DNA of 64,000 nt from assembly GCA_032622095.1 (NCBI GenBank), contig CP136066.1, positions 157,129,152 to 157,193,151 of the forward strand, written 5' to 3'. This document shows, in pieces, positions 1-11,871 of the stretch (within the stretch, counting starts at the first letter, position 1; each line of letters opens with the position of its first letter). The notes beneath the pieces are model-generated. The model was not told the DNA's origin, searched no databases, and saw nothing but the letters and a program-made list of their open reading frames with translations. The translations under genes and the position numbers were made by a program. Source of the DNA: Siphonodentalium dalli (taxonomy: Eukaryota > Mollusca > Scaphopoda > Gadilida > Siphonodentaliidae).

Positions 1-419
1 TAAAATGATCTTTGTGTCTTATTTTATACAAAATTTATTATTTTCATTAAATAAAATAATTTATTATCCATCCCTTCACTAACACTATTTCTGATTGGGC
101 AAAAGCCATCACGTGATAATCCGGGAAAAAACAGGACTCCTGAAAGTCATATTGGACTCCCGGGACTCTGTGACGTCACGAATTAACTCTATAGTGAAAT
201 GAATCGGTGAAATTGTAATGAGCGCACAACACTGGTGAATTTAGTTTCACTTCTGCGATGAGGTTTTTTTCACTTCCGTGTTTACTGTTCCAAATCATGC
301 TTTCTGATGATCAAAACACAGGCTGTTATAGAGAATTAAGTGCTGATAAATACCAAAAATAACCACAAATGTTTTATGCCCAAAATTTGGATAAAGATAC
401 AAATGGATAATAAAAATGT

Positions 420-583
420 CATTATACAATGCTGTGTACAGAATGTGTTTTTCTTCTACTCATCCAGGTTGTGGTGAAAAAGTCATATTGGACTGGACAC
501 TGCATGTCTTGTCCAATATGACATTTCACCACAACCTGGACTCATACTAGAAAAACACATGCTGTACACAACATTGTATAATA
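420..583. repeat. Foldback element with ~70-bp arms
   Basis: Left arm tacaatgctgtgtacagaat...ccaggttgtggtgaaa...catattggac pairs with gtccaatatgacatttcacc...tgctgtacacaacattgta. It lies in the intron downstream of the LxxLAP exon. The rest of 1-767 shows no exon or other feature. Confidence 0.82.
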
Positions 584-767
584 ACTTTATCATACATCAT
601 GGTTCATCTAAAACACAACACTGAGATTTTGCATGTGGGTTCCTTGAAAGCCAGTCCCAAGTTTCTTCTCCAAGGTGATATCATGACAAGCACAAAGAAA
701 TCTCTTCCATGAATATTTTGTGACTACAGATGAAAATAAAAATTTAATTGTATAGGGACTAACTTAC

Positions 768-851
768 CTTCTTTGAGAGGTGGGAATCCAAGAGGAACGC
801 AGACGTCACTAGACTTTGGAGCCAGGTGTGTTAGGTCTTTCTGATCATATT
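768..851 (-). CDS. HIF1A: HIF-alpha internal exon with LxxLAP prolyl-hydroxylation degron
   Basis: 84-nt exon: AA completes a Glu codon, then 27 codons, then one base. Translation: YDQKDLTHLAPKSSDVCVPL then GFPPLKE. The LTHLAP hexapeptide fits the LxxLAP motif whose proline is hydroxylated by PHD/EGLN enzymes in normoxia and then bound by VHL (Pro402 region, LTLLAP, in human HIF-1alpha). The following DVCVPL aligns with human DTIISL. Acceptor tttatttAG at 853-852; donor GAAG|GTAAGT with GT at 767-766. Phase matches the 11688-11830 exon directly (AGAG|AA). This motif makes HIF-alpha the assignment rather than SIM/NPAS. The second degron and the C-terminal transactivation domain must lie beyond position 1. 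Confidence 0.94.
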
Positions 852-960
852 CTAAATAAAAGAAACATTTAAATTAAGAATAATGTTAAAATATAAAACT
901 ACTAGTAGTTTACCAAATAACCTAGTGATAAAGAATTTTAGGAATGGGATGAAATTTTAA

Positions 961-1080
961 CCCTTTCATGATGGGAGCTGCGCTGTCCGAATATTTAAGA
1001 CCCTGTGCCAATACATTCTCTTATATATACGAGTCGACCATAGGTCGCCTCGCATATATAAGAGAATGCATTGGCCTAAC
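961..1080. mobile_element. TTAA-type element fragment
   Basis: TTAA at 957-960 is followed by CCCTTTCATGATGGGAGCTG, the left end of the 46107-46356 family. It has the internal palindrome around acgagtcgaccataggtcgc and then breaks off without a right end. The next ~150 bases are T-rich imperfect repeats of 'ttacattctttaacaatttt'. Confidence 0.65.
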
Positions 1081-1231
1081 AATTTTTTATAATTTTTTCT
1101 TACATTCTCTAACAATTTTTATCATTTTTATAATTTTTTCTTACATTATTTAACAATTTTTATCATTTTTTCTTACATTCTACTACTGCATTCGATAATT
1201 TTTTTTATCATTTTTTCTTATATTCTTTAAA

Positions 1232-1945
1232 GGTACTCAATCCGATAAAACTCCTCTCAATTACTATTTCAATGGCTTCGGGGTCAAAAATATTTGATTC
1301 GAGTCGAGGAAGCCACCCATCAAAGCTCAGATTTTTTAGATATCGATTTTAGAAATCTATTATTTTTCATTATTGGGAATACTTTCTGTCCCAGAACACA
1401 GTCAAAATTGCGTTATTATTACCACTTGATTTTAGAGTTATCCATCCTTGTCTGTTTGAATAGTGTTTTGGTGTACACATCTCGAGCAGATTACAAAGTT
1501 GAAGGCAATTATTAGTACTCATCTCGAGAAAATAACAAATTTCAAAAATCAATATCTAATAACTCTGAGCTTTGTTTGACGGGTTCCTCGACTCGAATCA
1601 AATATTTTTTACCCTAAAAGCCAAAGAAATAGTAATATAGGACCCTCTGATCGGATTGTTGTTGTTGGAATCTGTTGAGATGGGGACCCTCTGATCGGAT
1701 TGAGTACCTTTAACAATTTAAAAAAAATTCTTACATTCTTTACAATATCATTTTTTCTCACATTCTTTATAAAGTTTTATCATTTTTTCTTACATTCTTT
1801 AACAATTTTTATACTATAGTTGACAGTGGTTAGCATTATTTTGTAGCAGTTACGATTCTGATAACTAAAGCGTATTTTGAAGAAATGTTGTATCTTGATG
1901 ATATGGGGACCATCTGATTGGATTGAGTACCTTTAACACTTGTGT
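1232..1945. repeat. Dispersed inverted repeat family with 'ggtactcaatccgat' ends
   Basis: Left end aaggtactcaatccgataaa; right ends ctgatcggattgagtacctt (to 1712) and ctgattggattgagtacctt (to 1936). The same interior (catctcgag, ttgactcgaatcaaatattt, aaaagccaaagaaatag) returns at 27120-27720, where it is split by a B element. Flanking 1080-1230 and 1715-1810 are T-rich. Confidence 0.7.
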
Positions 1946-2676
1946 TTCATGCTAATGCATTTGACATTGAAATCATGATAATGTTTGTGTTATTGTTAGT
2001 TCAACAAATTATTATAATTTTGTGTATTGTTGTTTCGTTCGGGTGTGCGGAACAAATAATCCTCTGAAGTGATAATTCCGGGTGATTAATTGGAATTTTT
2101 AATCTTTTCAGCTGCGAGGAGATATTATGACTCTCTCAGTAAATTATTGGTGGATGAAAGACAGTGCTGATGGTTCTTTCCAGTGTGAGACAGCAAGAAT
2201 AGTTTTCTTGTTTCCATGACAACGGTCAATACATTACATCATAAACGGAGATCTATGAGTGCATCAAAAGCCAACGCAGCACATATCTTATTCAATACTT
2301 AACCAAGTGCATAACCCAGACATTAATGGGTGTCCATGAGAGAATCAACACATGACATCTATGTTGCCTGCTGTTCAATACCTATCCTCTTGTCACTGAC
2401 AAAGGTGAGACCCTGGCATGCTATTGAGGCCACTTTGCTTGAAGGTTGTTCGACTGTGGCATGATATTGAGGGCCCTTAATTTGCTTGAATGTTGTTCTT
2501 GTCAATGGCTTTTCTTATTACACAAATACGACCTCCAGACCTGACTGAAGTTCTACCCCATGTGGATAATTATACACAAAGGTGTGTCCCAGAATCGGGA
2601 CTTGTTCACCTTGTCATTGGTATACACAAAGGTGTCCCAAAATCAGGATTGTTCACCTTGTCATTGCTATAATGTA

Positions 2677-2851
2677 CAGTAATGCCCTAAATAATTGACT
2701 CCTTAACCACAGCAGAATTATGGGTAATTTTTCAGGATTTAGTCGGAAATATGGCTTGTTGCCATTCATCGGAAAGCTCTCAGTGAGAGCACTAAATTCA
2801 CCCACTGGGGACTTCATTCTGCAAATGACAGACAAACTATTTGCAGACTTG
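2677..2851. repeat. Chimeric MITE A / repeat B fragment
   Basis: Bases 2677-2790 are the left arm of MITE A (CAGTAATGCCCTAAATAATT, preceded by TA). After ctcagtgagag the sequence switches to the right arm of repeat B (CACTGGGGACTTCATTCTGC to ACAAACTATTTGCAGACTTG). It looks like a deletion or recombination join between two neighbouring elements. Confidence 0.75.
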
Positions 2852-3316
2852 CCCCCACCCTGAAACACCAGGTGCAGGAAGTGAAAGTTAAAAAGTATTA
2901 ATTCCCATAGTATAATGTCACAGGTTGAAAGTTACAGGTCTCCAGGTGACTAACATTAGAAATTAAAGGGCAGAAATCATAGAGAAGATTTCATAGTGAA
3001 ACTGACACCATCTGACATGATGCAGGTGGTACATCATTAAAGATCCTGTGCAGGGACACGTCAACAGGGGGGGGTGTCTCACACCCCCCCCCCCCCAACT
3101 TTGGTCAAAATTTTCAAAAGTTGGCAATTTCATACCTGACACAACAGAATAGTTGGGGAAATTTCACACCAACAATAGGTTCAAAGTGTTCTTGTAGTTT
3201 GATTTTCGAAGGAGTTATTAGTGGGAAATTTGTTATATTTATTCAAACAGTGATATATTTTCCTGCTTTTGGTAAAAATTTTGGACTGAAATGGCCATCA
3301 GTTGAAAAATTTCCAA

Positions 3317-3320
<4 letters not shown>

Positions 3321-3364
<44 letters not shown>
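3321..3364. repeat. Poly-G tract, 44 nt
   Basis: Uninterrupted G run; other homopolymer or GC runs occur at 3066-3095, 17466-17515, 19260-19275 and 19858-19900. Such runs are frequent assembly error points. The glycine-rich frame at 3121-3441 is an artefact of it. Confidence 0.9.
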
Positions 3365-3366
<2 letters not shown>

Positions 3367-3489
3367 GTCAGGTCGGAATTTTCCAACACTTGGATGGCTT
3401 GGTGCCAGTGGGTACAGTACGTTAGTCCGAGGGTTCAATAGTCAGAGGAATCGATAGTCTGAGGGTCCTTAATCAGAATTGATAAATTT

Positions 3490-3725
3490 AGTGCAAATTG
3501 CAACAAAAAGGGCTGTAACTCTGGTGAATGTTAGCAGGCGGAACCCAAAATCGAACTTGACCTGTATTTTGGGCTAGTAAACCCATATACCAAATTTCAT
3601 TCAATTCAATTCAGACTTTCTAAAGTTATCATCTGGAAATGAAAAAAAAGTGGATGGACAGACGGGAAGACAGATGGACCAATAAAATAATACGTACTGT
3701 TTTTTTCAAAACGGCATATAAAAAT
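3490..3725. repeat. Mollusc-type interspersed repeat ('ggacggac' tail)
   Basis: Contains 'cgaacttgacctgtattttg', 'aaagttatcatctggaaat' and a tail 'tggatggacagacgggaag...ataatacgtactgttttttt'. Other members: 25040-25770 (three tandem units), 34610-34885, 42280-42790 and 55440-55895 (two units). No coding content. Confidence 0.72.
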
Positions 3726-3874
3726 TATTAAACCATCGAACCAGTGATGCCACTTTTAACACAAGGCTACACTGGAAGTTATGTCCCTCAAATACTTATT
3801 TTTATATTCTTTTCATATTGCCCTCCTACATCTCTTGAAACTGTGTAGATCTACCTAACGTAATACACCCTTAA

Positions 3875-4294
3875 TCCTGCAAGTAGTGTACGTGTCTGTC
3901 ATTAGCAGAATGACTCCTCAGAGGGTGAATTTAGTGACACTATCCCGCACAGTGTGCTAGCATCACCAAGTCCACCCTCTGGGGACCTCACTCTGTTTAG
4001 GCCTCATCTTCTGGGAAGTATCAAGTCACAAATTACCATTGTTTTTAGTTACTTTTTCCTTTTTGGGAAGATTCTATATCCATAATTTTCAGAAGATAAA
4101 ATACATTATCGAGGTGACTAATGAATGAACATCACCAACTTCAACTGGGGAACATCAATCTGATCCTAGGTCTCCCAAGTCAGTTGAGGCCTAAGCAAAA
4201 TTTGGTGATGCTAGCCTGCTGTGTGGGATAGCATCACAAAATTCACCTCTGGGGACCTCGTTCAGCAAATGACAGACACACTATTTGCAGGCTT
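3875..4294. repeat. Foldback repeat B, full-length copy
   Basis: About 420 bp with arms of TGTCTGTCATTAGCAGAATG and CAAATGACAGACACACTATT. Each arm is itself a palindrome built on GAGGTCCCCAGAGGGTGAAT and its inverse. A unique middle contains ttctatatcc...cagaagataaaat. Confidence 0.82.
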
Positions 4295-5270
4295 GTGCAC
4301 CTTACTGATATAACCTGACTAAGCCACCTCCCACTAATATCTTAACATATCAAGCTTGAGACATTTAATAGAACAGCAGTCGGGAACCAGCTTAAGCTAT
4401 AGTAGCTGTCTGCTATTAACACGACTTTGAAGAAAACAAGACTACTGACTTCCTGAGTTAAAGGTGAGTCCGGAAACAACCTTATCACGAAGGTTGCTAC
4501 TCGTTAGCGTGCAGCACTTAACAAATTACCTGCCAATCAATGAAGGATGGGTGGTCGGAAACTATACCAATGGAAAAGAACATGTCAATAGAATCATTAG
4601 ATAATGACGCCAATCACTTTATTTTTAGAGTGATTCATTGTCAGTACGCTGATGAACTTACATATAAGCCTTGAAAAAAGTATCTCCGGAAAAGGTGACT
4701 TTTAGTCATGGTTTATTAACCTCATCGCTGCTATCACGTCCATAACTAAAAGTGCATGTCATGTACTATAGTGCGACTGCATATGCTGCGATTTTAAATC
4801 GTAGGTTGGGAAAATCACTGGTGGTGCACCCACTGTGCAGGCAAATCATAGCGATCAAGCAATGTTTGATTTTCACCAGGAAAATTGTGGCATGTCTATG
4901 ACAACACGAGCAAACAACAAATTTAACCCATGGGACTTCTTCAAAGGAGACACTTTTAATGGAGTTGAGCCAGGAATGGGGTGTTTATATAATGTTTCTA
5001 TACACTGCCAAGTATGCCGATAGAGAGTTCTAAGAGTGCCACAGTCTATGTATGGTCTAAGCCACCACAATTGCTGACATTACCAAATAAAAAAAAAAAA
5101 AAAAAAATAAGTTACTAGTATTGTTGGAAGTTCAACTTTCAACTTTAAATATCAAAAGAATAGTATCAATGACACTGACGTCACTGTACCTCCACTTGGA
5201 ATTGGGATAATTTCATGTGTTACAGTCAATGGAGTGATTAGGATTGCAGACAGTTGAAATTAAAATCAAA
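4295..5270. other. Intron, nothing identified
   Basis: No exon, element or RNA gene recognised. There is a poly-A tract at 5090-5107. Confidence 0.5.
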
Positions 5271-8200
5271 TGTAATAACTCCTATCTAGTGGTCACCCTT
5301 AAGATCATAATGAAATTCAGAAAAATTTGATGGCTCAAGTTGAGCCAAAAATGGAAATAAAAGGTCGCAGACACCAAATTCCCCGAGTGGCTTTTCGGGA
5401 TGTTGGCTTTTTTTTTAAAGAACAAACATTTCATATTCTGGTAAAATTTGACTCAATCTTGACTCAAAGGTGAGCCACACCCCTAGTATCAAGAGATTCT
5501 TTTGATGAATGCTCAATGTATCATTGACATTGTGACAATATAAATGTTATTTCTAAATGGAATGGAATGAAATAGAACTGGGTCTGCGTCTTCTCAAATG
5601 AGAACCACGTGCCAAATGACAGGAAAATATGTTCATTATTGATCAAGTTACTACGCAGAAAACCCGAAAACAATGATTTCTACGTTGAATAAAAGGTCGC
5701 AGACCCCAGTCCCCTGAATCAAGGTGGATTTTTTTAACATCAATTGGCTTTTTTTAAGAACAAAGAATTCAAATTCTGGCAAAATTTTACTCAAATTTAA
5801 CCCTTTGAACCCTGACGCCCTACCACGACCGACACCCTGACCCTGGGTTCCTCGTGGGATTTTCCTTTAAATTTTATAGTGTCTTGTTGGATGATGTTGG
5901 TTATGTTTAATTTGTGACACAGGTATGAAACTTTACAGGTCCCCCCCCATTGATCACTGATCATTATAAAATCGGAAGACTTTGCCACGCAGCAGCGTCG
6001 TGGTAACGGTTGCTAGGCAACCACCCCGAATTGACTGGAAAAGGCAATTATAGCATGGTATGTCATAACTCAATGCCAGTGATTGCGTTTTTGATGACGA
6101 CAATACCCTAATGTGAAATTTGAGATATATCCGACAAGAATTTAAGAGAGATCGAATGAAATTAATTATTTAAGGTAGCAACGGTTGCTAATCAAGTACC
6201 ACAAATGAACGGATGACACCACTGCACAAACCATTACGTGGTATACATAGTCTTCCCTTAATTTATACAATATCTAGTCGCATAATGCTGTATATGTTCA
6301 ATGGTGGCACCCGTTTGAAACTGTGCAAACATATGTATGTTATGCATGGACCATTCTATGATCATTAAAATATAAGGACACTTTGCCACCCAATCTCTCC
6401 TTAGTAACGGTTACCAGACAACTACCCGACATTAGCAAGAAACTGCAATTATGATGCAGCTATATGTCCTATATATAACACCACATTTCGCTTAAAACGC
6501 ATGTTTTGTCATTTACAACCTATGTTCTGCGCATGCGCATATATTCCTACCCGATACTATAGCGGGTAGACATTCCATATACACACCCTGACCACCGCCG
6601 ATGTCTATGGGGCCATTTAAACATATATTAGTGGGTATGTCGTGCATACGTACGCTATAAACCATTTATTTCGCATATCGCTGCTCTGCGCATGCGCGAA
6701 GAAATCAACTTGATACGCGATCGAGGCCCTTCACCATATAAATATAATTTGAACAGGCTTTTTATATTAGATATATAACTAGAGTTTAGACGTCGATTTG
6801 TTATTGAATCGCATAGCTATAAACTATAAACACGTGGCGATCGTTATAATGGCCGGATCAGCGGCCGGTATACCGGCCGCTAGGGTATATGGAGGTTCAC
6901 GCAGCGGCCGGTATTCCGGCCGCTGGGGTTCAAAGGGTTAACAATGACCTGAATAGTTCTCAAAGCTGAGCCACACACAAAGTTGAAAATCCTCAATTTA
7001 TCTTTGAGACAACACAAATGTTATTTCTTAATGGAATAAAATAGAACTTGGTCTGCGTATGTTCTAAATAGCATGAAATTCTGTTCAAGTTACCATGCGG
7101 ACAACCCGAAAACAGCGATTTCTAAGTCGAAAAATGGGCATACGTCCGTCAAAAATCATCGGACTGTGACACATTTGAACTTGGCCTGAGTCTTCTCAAG
7201 TTTGAACCACAAACCTAATATCAAGAAACTCTGTTTAATTTTGTTTAAGTTACAATGCGGACAACCCGAAAACAGCGATTTCTAAGTCGAATAAAAGGTT
7301 GCAGACTCCACGTCCCTCAAATCGAGGTGGCTTTTTGGGACGTCGGCATTTTTTAAGAACAAAGATTTCAAATTCTGGCAAAATTTGATTCAAACTAGAG
7401 GTGTGACTGTCCCAATGGGACTACGGATACCCCCCTGTTTTTAAAATACTAAGATGTTTCACATGTCAGTAAACATTTAGTTAAAATAATCAAATAACAG
7501 TTCCCATTGCAGGTGTACAACCATAATCCTAATCTTAAACCTATTGACCAAAAAATGTAGGAATAAAAGCTTGGACAAAATTATGTATGTTGCGAAAAAA
7601 ATTATAGGTCGAAAAAGGGGAATAACTCCACAAAATATGTCGGACAGACGTCATAATCGCAGGTGCACAGGTTCCCATGGTACTAAATATCAGTGCCAAG
7701 ATTAAAAAACATTGACCGAAAATTGTAGGAATAAAAGCTCTGACAAAATTATGCATGTTGCAAAAAAAGTTTCTAAGTCGAAAAAGGGGGATAACTCCAC
7801 CAAAAAATGTCGGACAGACGTCATAATCGTAGGTGCACAAGTTCCCATGGTACTAAATATCTGTGCCACGTTTTTAAAAAATTGACCGAAAAATGTAGGA
7901 ATAAAAGCTCGGACAAACGTATACATGTTGCGAAAATTTTCTAAGTCGAAATAGGGGGGATAACTCCACCAAAAAAGTCCGACAGACTTCATAATCGCAG
8001 GTGCACAGGTTCCCATGGTGGTTGATGTCTGTGCCAGGTTTCACGGAAATTGATCAAAAAACGACTGAGAAAAACTCCGCACAAATTTGTGTCCACGGAC
8101 GGACGACGGACGTACGGCTCGACAGACGGACGGACAAGCTGACTCCAGTATACCCCCCCCTAACTTCGTTGCGGTGGGTATAACTAGGTGATGACCTGTA

Positions 8201-9460
8201 TATTATCAATGTGACCCACTCACTAAGTAGTATCACACAAATGTTATTTCTAAATGGGTTAAAATAGAACTTGGCCTGAACCTTCTCAAATGAGAACCAC
8301 ATGCCAAATATCAAGAAATTCTGATTAATATTGCTATTACTATGCGGAAAACACGAAAACAGCGCTTTCTAAGTCGAAAAAAAGGGCATAACTCCGTCAA
8401 AATTCATCGGACCATGACCAAATACGAACTTGGACTGTGCCTTCTCAAATGTGAACCACCTAACAAATATCAAGAAATTCTGTTGATTGAAAATTGCTCA
8501 AGTTACCATGTGGACAACACAAAAACAGTGATTTATAAGAACCGCATACCAAATATCAAGAAATTCTGTTGAATTTTGTTCAAGTTACCATGCGGACAAC
8601 ATGAAAACAGTGATTTCTAAGTTGAAAATGGGGCATAACTCCGTCAAAAATCATCGGACCGAGACCAAATTTGAACTTGGCCTGTGTCTTCTCAAATTTG
8701 AACCACGTACCAAATATAAAACAATTCTGTTGAATATTTCTCAAGTTACCAAGCAGACAACAGAAAACAGCGATTTCTAAATAGAATAAAAGGTCATAGA
8801 CCTCAAGTCCCCCAATTCGAGGTGTCTTTTTAGGACTTGGCTTTTTTTAAGAACAAAGAATTCAAATACTGGCAAAATTTGATTCAAACTAGACGATGGC
8901 CTGCATGTTCTCAAAGATGAGCCATTCACAGTTTCTTTTAAAGAATGCTCAATTTATCATTGACACAACACAAATGTTATTTCTGAATGGAATAAAATAG
9001 AACTTGGATTGCGTTTTCTCAAATGAGAACCACGTGCCAAATATCAAGAAATTATGTTGAATATTGCTCAAGTTACTATGCAAAACCACAAAACAGCACT
9101 TTCTAAGTGGTAAAAGGGGCATAACTCCATAAAAAAATCATCCGACCATGACCAAATTCAAACTTGACCTAAGTCTTCTCAAATGTGAACTATGTACTAC
9201 ATTTCAAGAAATTCTGTTGGATATTGCTCAAGTTACTGTGCAGACATAACTCCGTCAAAAAATCATCAGACCGTGACCACATTCAAACTTGGCCTGATTC
9301 TTCTCCGATGTTACCCACATACCAATATCAAGAAATTCTGTTGAATATTGCTCAAGTTACCATGTGGACAACACGAAAACAGCAATTTCTAAGTCGAAAA
9401 AGAGGCATAACTCTGTCAAAAGTCATCGGACTCAAGTTACTATGATGGGAAACACGGGGC
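5270..9460. repeat. Field of degenerate ~160-180-bp tandem repeats
   Basis: Recurring blocks: 'ataactccgtcaaaaatcat', 'ttgaacttggcctg', 'caagaaattctgttgaatat', 'tcaagttaccatgcggacaa', 'cagcgatttctaagtcgaa'. A more regular sub-array of about 177-bp units occupies roughly 7600-8040 (gacagacgtcataatcgcag; gttcccatggtactaaat). It ends in a GACGGACGGACAAG tract and ccagtatacccccccta. The minus-strand frames at 7541-8016 are products of this repetition, not genes. A piggyBac-like element is inserted at 5801-6937. Confidence 0.75.
5801..6937. mobile_element. piggyBac-like non-autonomous element, 1137 bp
   Basis: Terminal inverted repeats CCCTTTGAACCC and GGGGTTCAAAGGG, flanked on both sides by TTAA (5797-5800, 6938-6941). 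No transposase frame is present. Near the right end two GC-rich palindromes (GGCCGGTATACCGGCC and a close variant) stand out from the AT-rich surroundings. It is inserted in the degenerate ~160-bp repeat field of 5270-9460. Confidence 0.85.
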
Positions 9461-10218
9461 TGAATTTCAAATGAATTGAATTTCATATGGAGTGAAAATT
9501 GTCAACAGCCAATATCAATGATTTGAGAAACATTTTCTCTGGGAAATAATAAAACTTCAATAGAGATCCTTCAATTCTGGTACCGGAAATTAGGTACGTT
9601 TTCTCCTGTACATCAGCAATATAATAAATCAAAAATCAAAATGCTTAGTGAGTTCATAAAAAGTATCATCACAAATTCAGTAATTTATAACACATTTCAA
9701 ATAATAATTGAACTAGGTTGTGAATTGTGATTGACAAGTTGCAACCCAAATCATGAGCTTCATGATTTTTTTCGAAAACTCAGTGACAACGCATTCTCTT
9801 ATTTATAAATGCCTTGCATATATAAGAGAATACATTGGCCTAAAAATATTTACCTTTAATTTGTAAGCCAGTGCTTTCTCTTATATAAGCGAGGCTCCCT
9901 TGGGAATCTCGCTTATATAAGAGAATGCATTGGCACAGGATCTTTGCGAGAATTTAAGAACAGCGTGTGACGACATTATTGCACCGCCAGCTAAATCGAG
10001 CATCCTGAGACAAATTGGATGTCATAATAATCGGCTTCCTAGGTGACCAACAAATGGAAGGTGGGGAAATGTCCAGTGGGGAATTATCCGCATGGGTAAA
10101 TGTCTGTATTGTTACAATACTGGAAATACTGTTTATTAATGTCAAACAAGGACCAATGCATGTTAATCTTCGACAGCTCGACCGGGAAATAAAACAGCAC
10201 TGAAAAGCACAATATACT

Positions 10219-11496
10219 AAAAGGAGGGAAAAGACCAAAAGTCCTTCCTGTTCAAGCCAAGTAGGGTCAGTGTTAGGAGGGTGAAGATCGAGGGGATCTC
10301 GTGTGTTCTTCTGATTTGAAATCCCCTTACTCTCTCTGAGTCGCTATTTGTCAATGATACAATGACATGTCGTCGTGATCGTGGTCGGGTAGATTATAAT
10401 GGAATGCTACATGGGTGTTCCTGTTGTGTATAATGTCGGCCCGATGTTCTGATAATCGTGTTTCGAAATGCCCTTTAGTTTCCCCCATGTGTTGGGAATG
10501 GCATCGTTTGTGAGTAGATAAACAAAGTAGCGTGTTAGGCAGTTGGGTCTAACTGTGGATAGTTGATTCGCAACAGACTATTTTGACTTTGAGAATATCC
10601 ATACTGGTTTGTGACAAGATCTGCTCCAGGCGTTCTTTTTCTATGTCTGGTACAGGCCCTTCCTCTTGGGCTGACTCCGTGTAGCACACAAGATTCGAGG
10701 AATTCTTGGTGGAGGGAAAGTCTGAGTTTTTTTGTGATGTGGTTCGGTATGTTGCGATATGTCGAGATATTAGCCTCTGAGATACATACTTTTGTGTATC
10801 TAGTGGGTTTCTCGTCTGTGTGTGAGTGTTTTTTCGGTCTGACGGTATCCAGTTGTAAGGACATAACCGTCGACTCAGATGCACTGCTGAGTATAGTGTC
10901 TGAAACAAACTACCAGTGCATTGTTTGGTACAAAGTTAGACATTGTTGATTAGTGGTGGGAGGATAAGTAAGGTAAGGGAAAACAGAAACAAGTTTCTCG
11001 AGGGAAAACACCAGTAATCAACTAAACCTTCGCCGTCTCATCTACGTGTATCAAATTCTGTTATTCTTCGTTCAGGACCAAATGTGGCTTGTGAAAAAAT
11101 TGTAGGAAACCTTGCCCTTTTATAGCCCGTTTGGGGCCAAGCTTCGATTTGATTGGCTGTTGCCATGCTGATTGGGGTCAGACTGTGGTTGAAGTGAAGT
11201 TTAAAGGTTTGTGTTCTCATATGGGGTTGTCATTGGGGTTGTCATGTGTTGAGAGATTACTGGGGTTGCTATGTGGTTTACTTAGGGTTCCCATGTGGAG
11301 TTCTCTTATGGCATGGGGTTGCCATATGGGGTTCTCATCTCTCAACACACATGTTAACCCCAATGAGAACCCCATATGAGATAAACCCAATCCTGGACGA
11401 AGAATAACAGAATTTGAAACCCGTAGACCAGTCAGCAAAGGTTTAGTTGATTACTAGTGTTTTCCCTGGAGAAACTTGTTTCTCTTTTACCTTACC
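10219..11496 (-). mobile_element. Penelope-like retroelement remnant, ~1.28 kb
   Basis: Bounded by a 14-bp direct repeat AAGCACAATATACT (10205-10218 and 11497-11510), as expected for a target duplication. On the minus strand between about 10560 and 10230 lies a decayed GIY-YIG endonuclease module: HMGETKGHFETRLSEHRADI then HNRNTHVAFHYNLPDHD, and in another frame RRTHEIPSIFTLLTL and LLGLNRK, the usual C-terminal end of such proteins. Frame changes and stops make it inactive. The upstream end (10975-11495) is a large inverted repeat (acaccagtaatcaactaaac / gtttagttgattactagtgt), which may be the element's terminal repeat. Confidence 0.72.
10975..11496. repeat. Inverted repeat with ~60-100-bp arms and GGGGTT-rich core
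   Basis: Arms 10976-11080 and 11390-11496 pair (gaaacaagtttctc, gaataacagaattt). The core at 11225-11385 is imperfect tandem 'ggggttgtcatatggggttctcat'. It sits at the end of the Penelope-like remnant and inside the same target duplication. Confidence 0.65.
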
Positions 11497-11510
11497 AAGC
11501 ACAATATACT

Positions 11511-11599
11511 GTTATACAATAATACCAATTAGTCGATTACCAAAATTGTAATAGATTATCTACTTTATCAACAGTTAACCGATTAATCGTGGCAGCCCT
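11511..11599. repeat. hAT-type terminal remnant
   Basis: Ends with ccgattaatcgtggcagccc, whose inverse (gggctgccacgattaatcgg) is a familiar hAT-like terminus. The opposite end was not found with confidence; the Penelope-like copy sits next to it. Confidence 0.4.
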
Positions 11600-11687
11600 A
11601 TTATAAATTTGCAGTCTTGGGGCTTGGGCCTTTTGGCTCTATCAATATACAAAGCCTGGCTTAGTGTTAGTATTTAAGTACCCATAC

Positions 11688-11830
11688 CTCTGAAGTATTC
11701 CTCCTCCATATCGTCTGTCTTGGTGGAGAAAATACCCTCCGTGCTGAGGTGAACTGTTGGAGGGGTGAACACCTTCTTCTTTGGTGGAACTTGAACATCT
11801 GACAATATCATGTCTGGATTTTGAATCCCA
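11688..11830 (-). CDS. HIF1A: HIF-alpha internal exon, post-PAS linker
   Basis: 143 nt: one base completing the serine of VVS, 47 codons, then one base (phase 1). Translation: GIQNPDMILSDVQVPPKKKV, then FTPPTVHLSTEGIFSTKTDD and MEEEYFR. It follows the HIF pattern in which PAS-B (CVxYVVSGI) leads into a less conserved linker before the oxygen-dependent degradation domain. Acceptor ccctttcAG at 11832-11831; donor AGAG|GTATGG with GT at 11687-11686. The TA dinucleotide flanking a MITE lies only about 40 bp upstream of the acceptor. Identity comes from phase continuity on both sides plus the SGI start; the linker by itself is not diagnostic. Confidence 0.92.
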
Positions 11831-11871
11831 CTGAAAGGGAAATAGACAAAGGCTATGAAACAAGAGCACTA

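Noticed and set aside
3121-3441. Glycine-rich frame
   Set aside because: Poly-G homopolymer artefact.
7541-8016. Overlapping minus-strand frames of ~100 codons with repeated MGTCAP segments
   Set aside because: Generated by the ~177-bp tandem repeat units; no independent protein signal.
10535-10949. Several overlapping 110-120-codon frames
   Set aside because: Shadows inside a decayed Penelope-like remnant; frames do not match the GIY-YIG reading.
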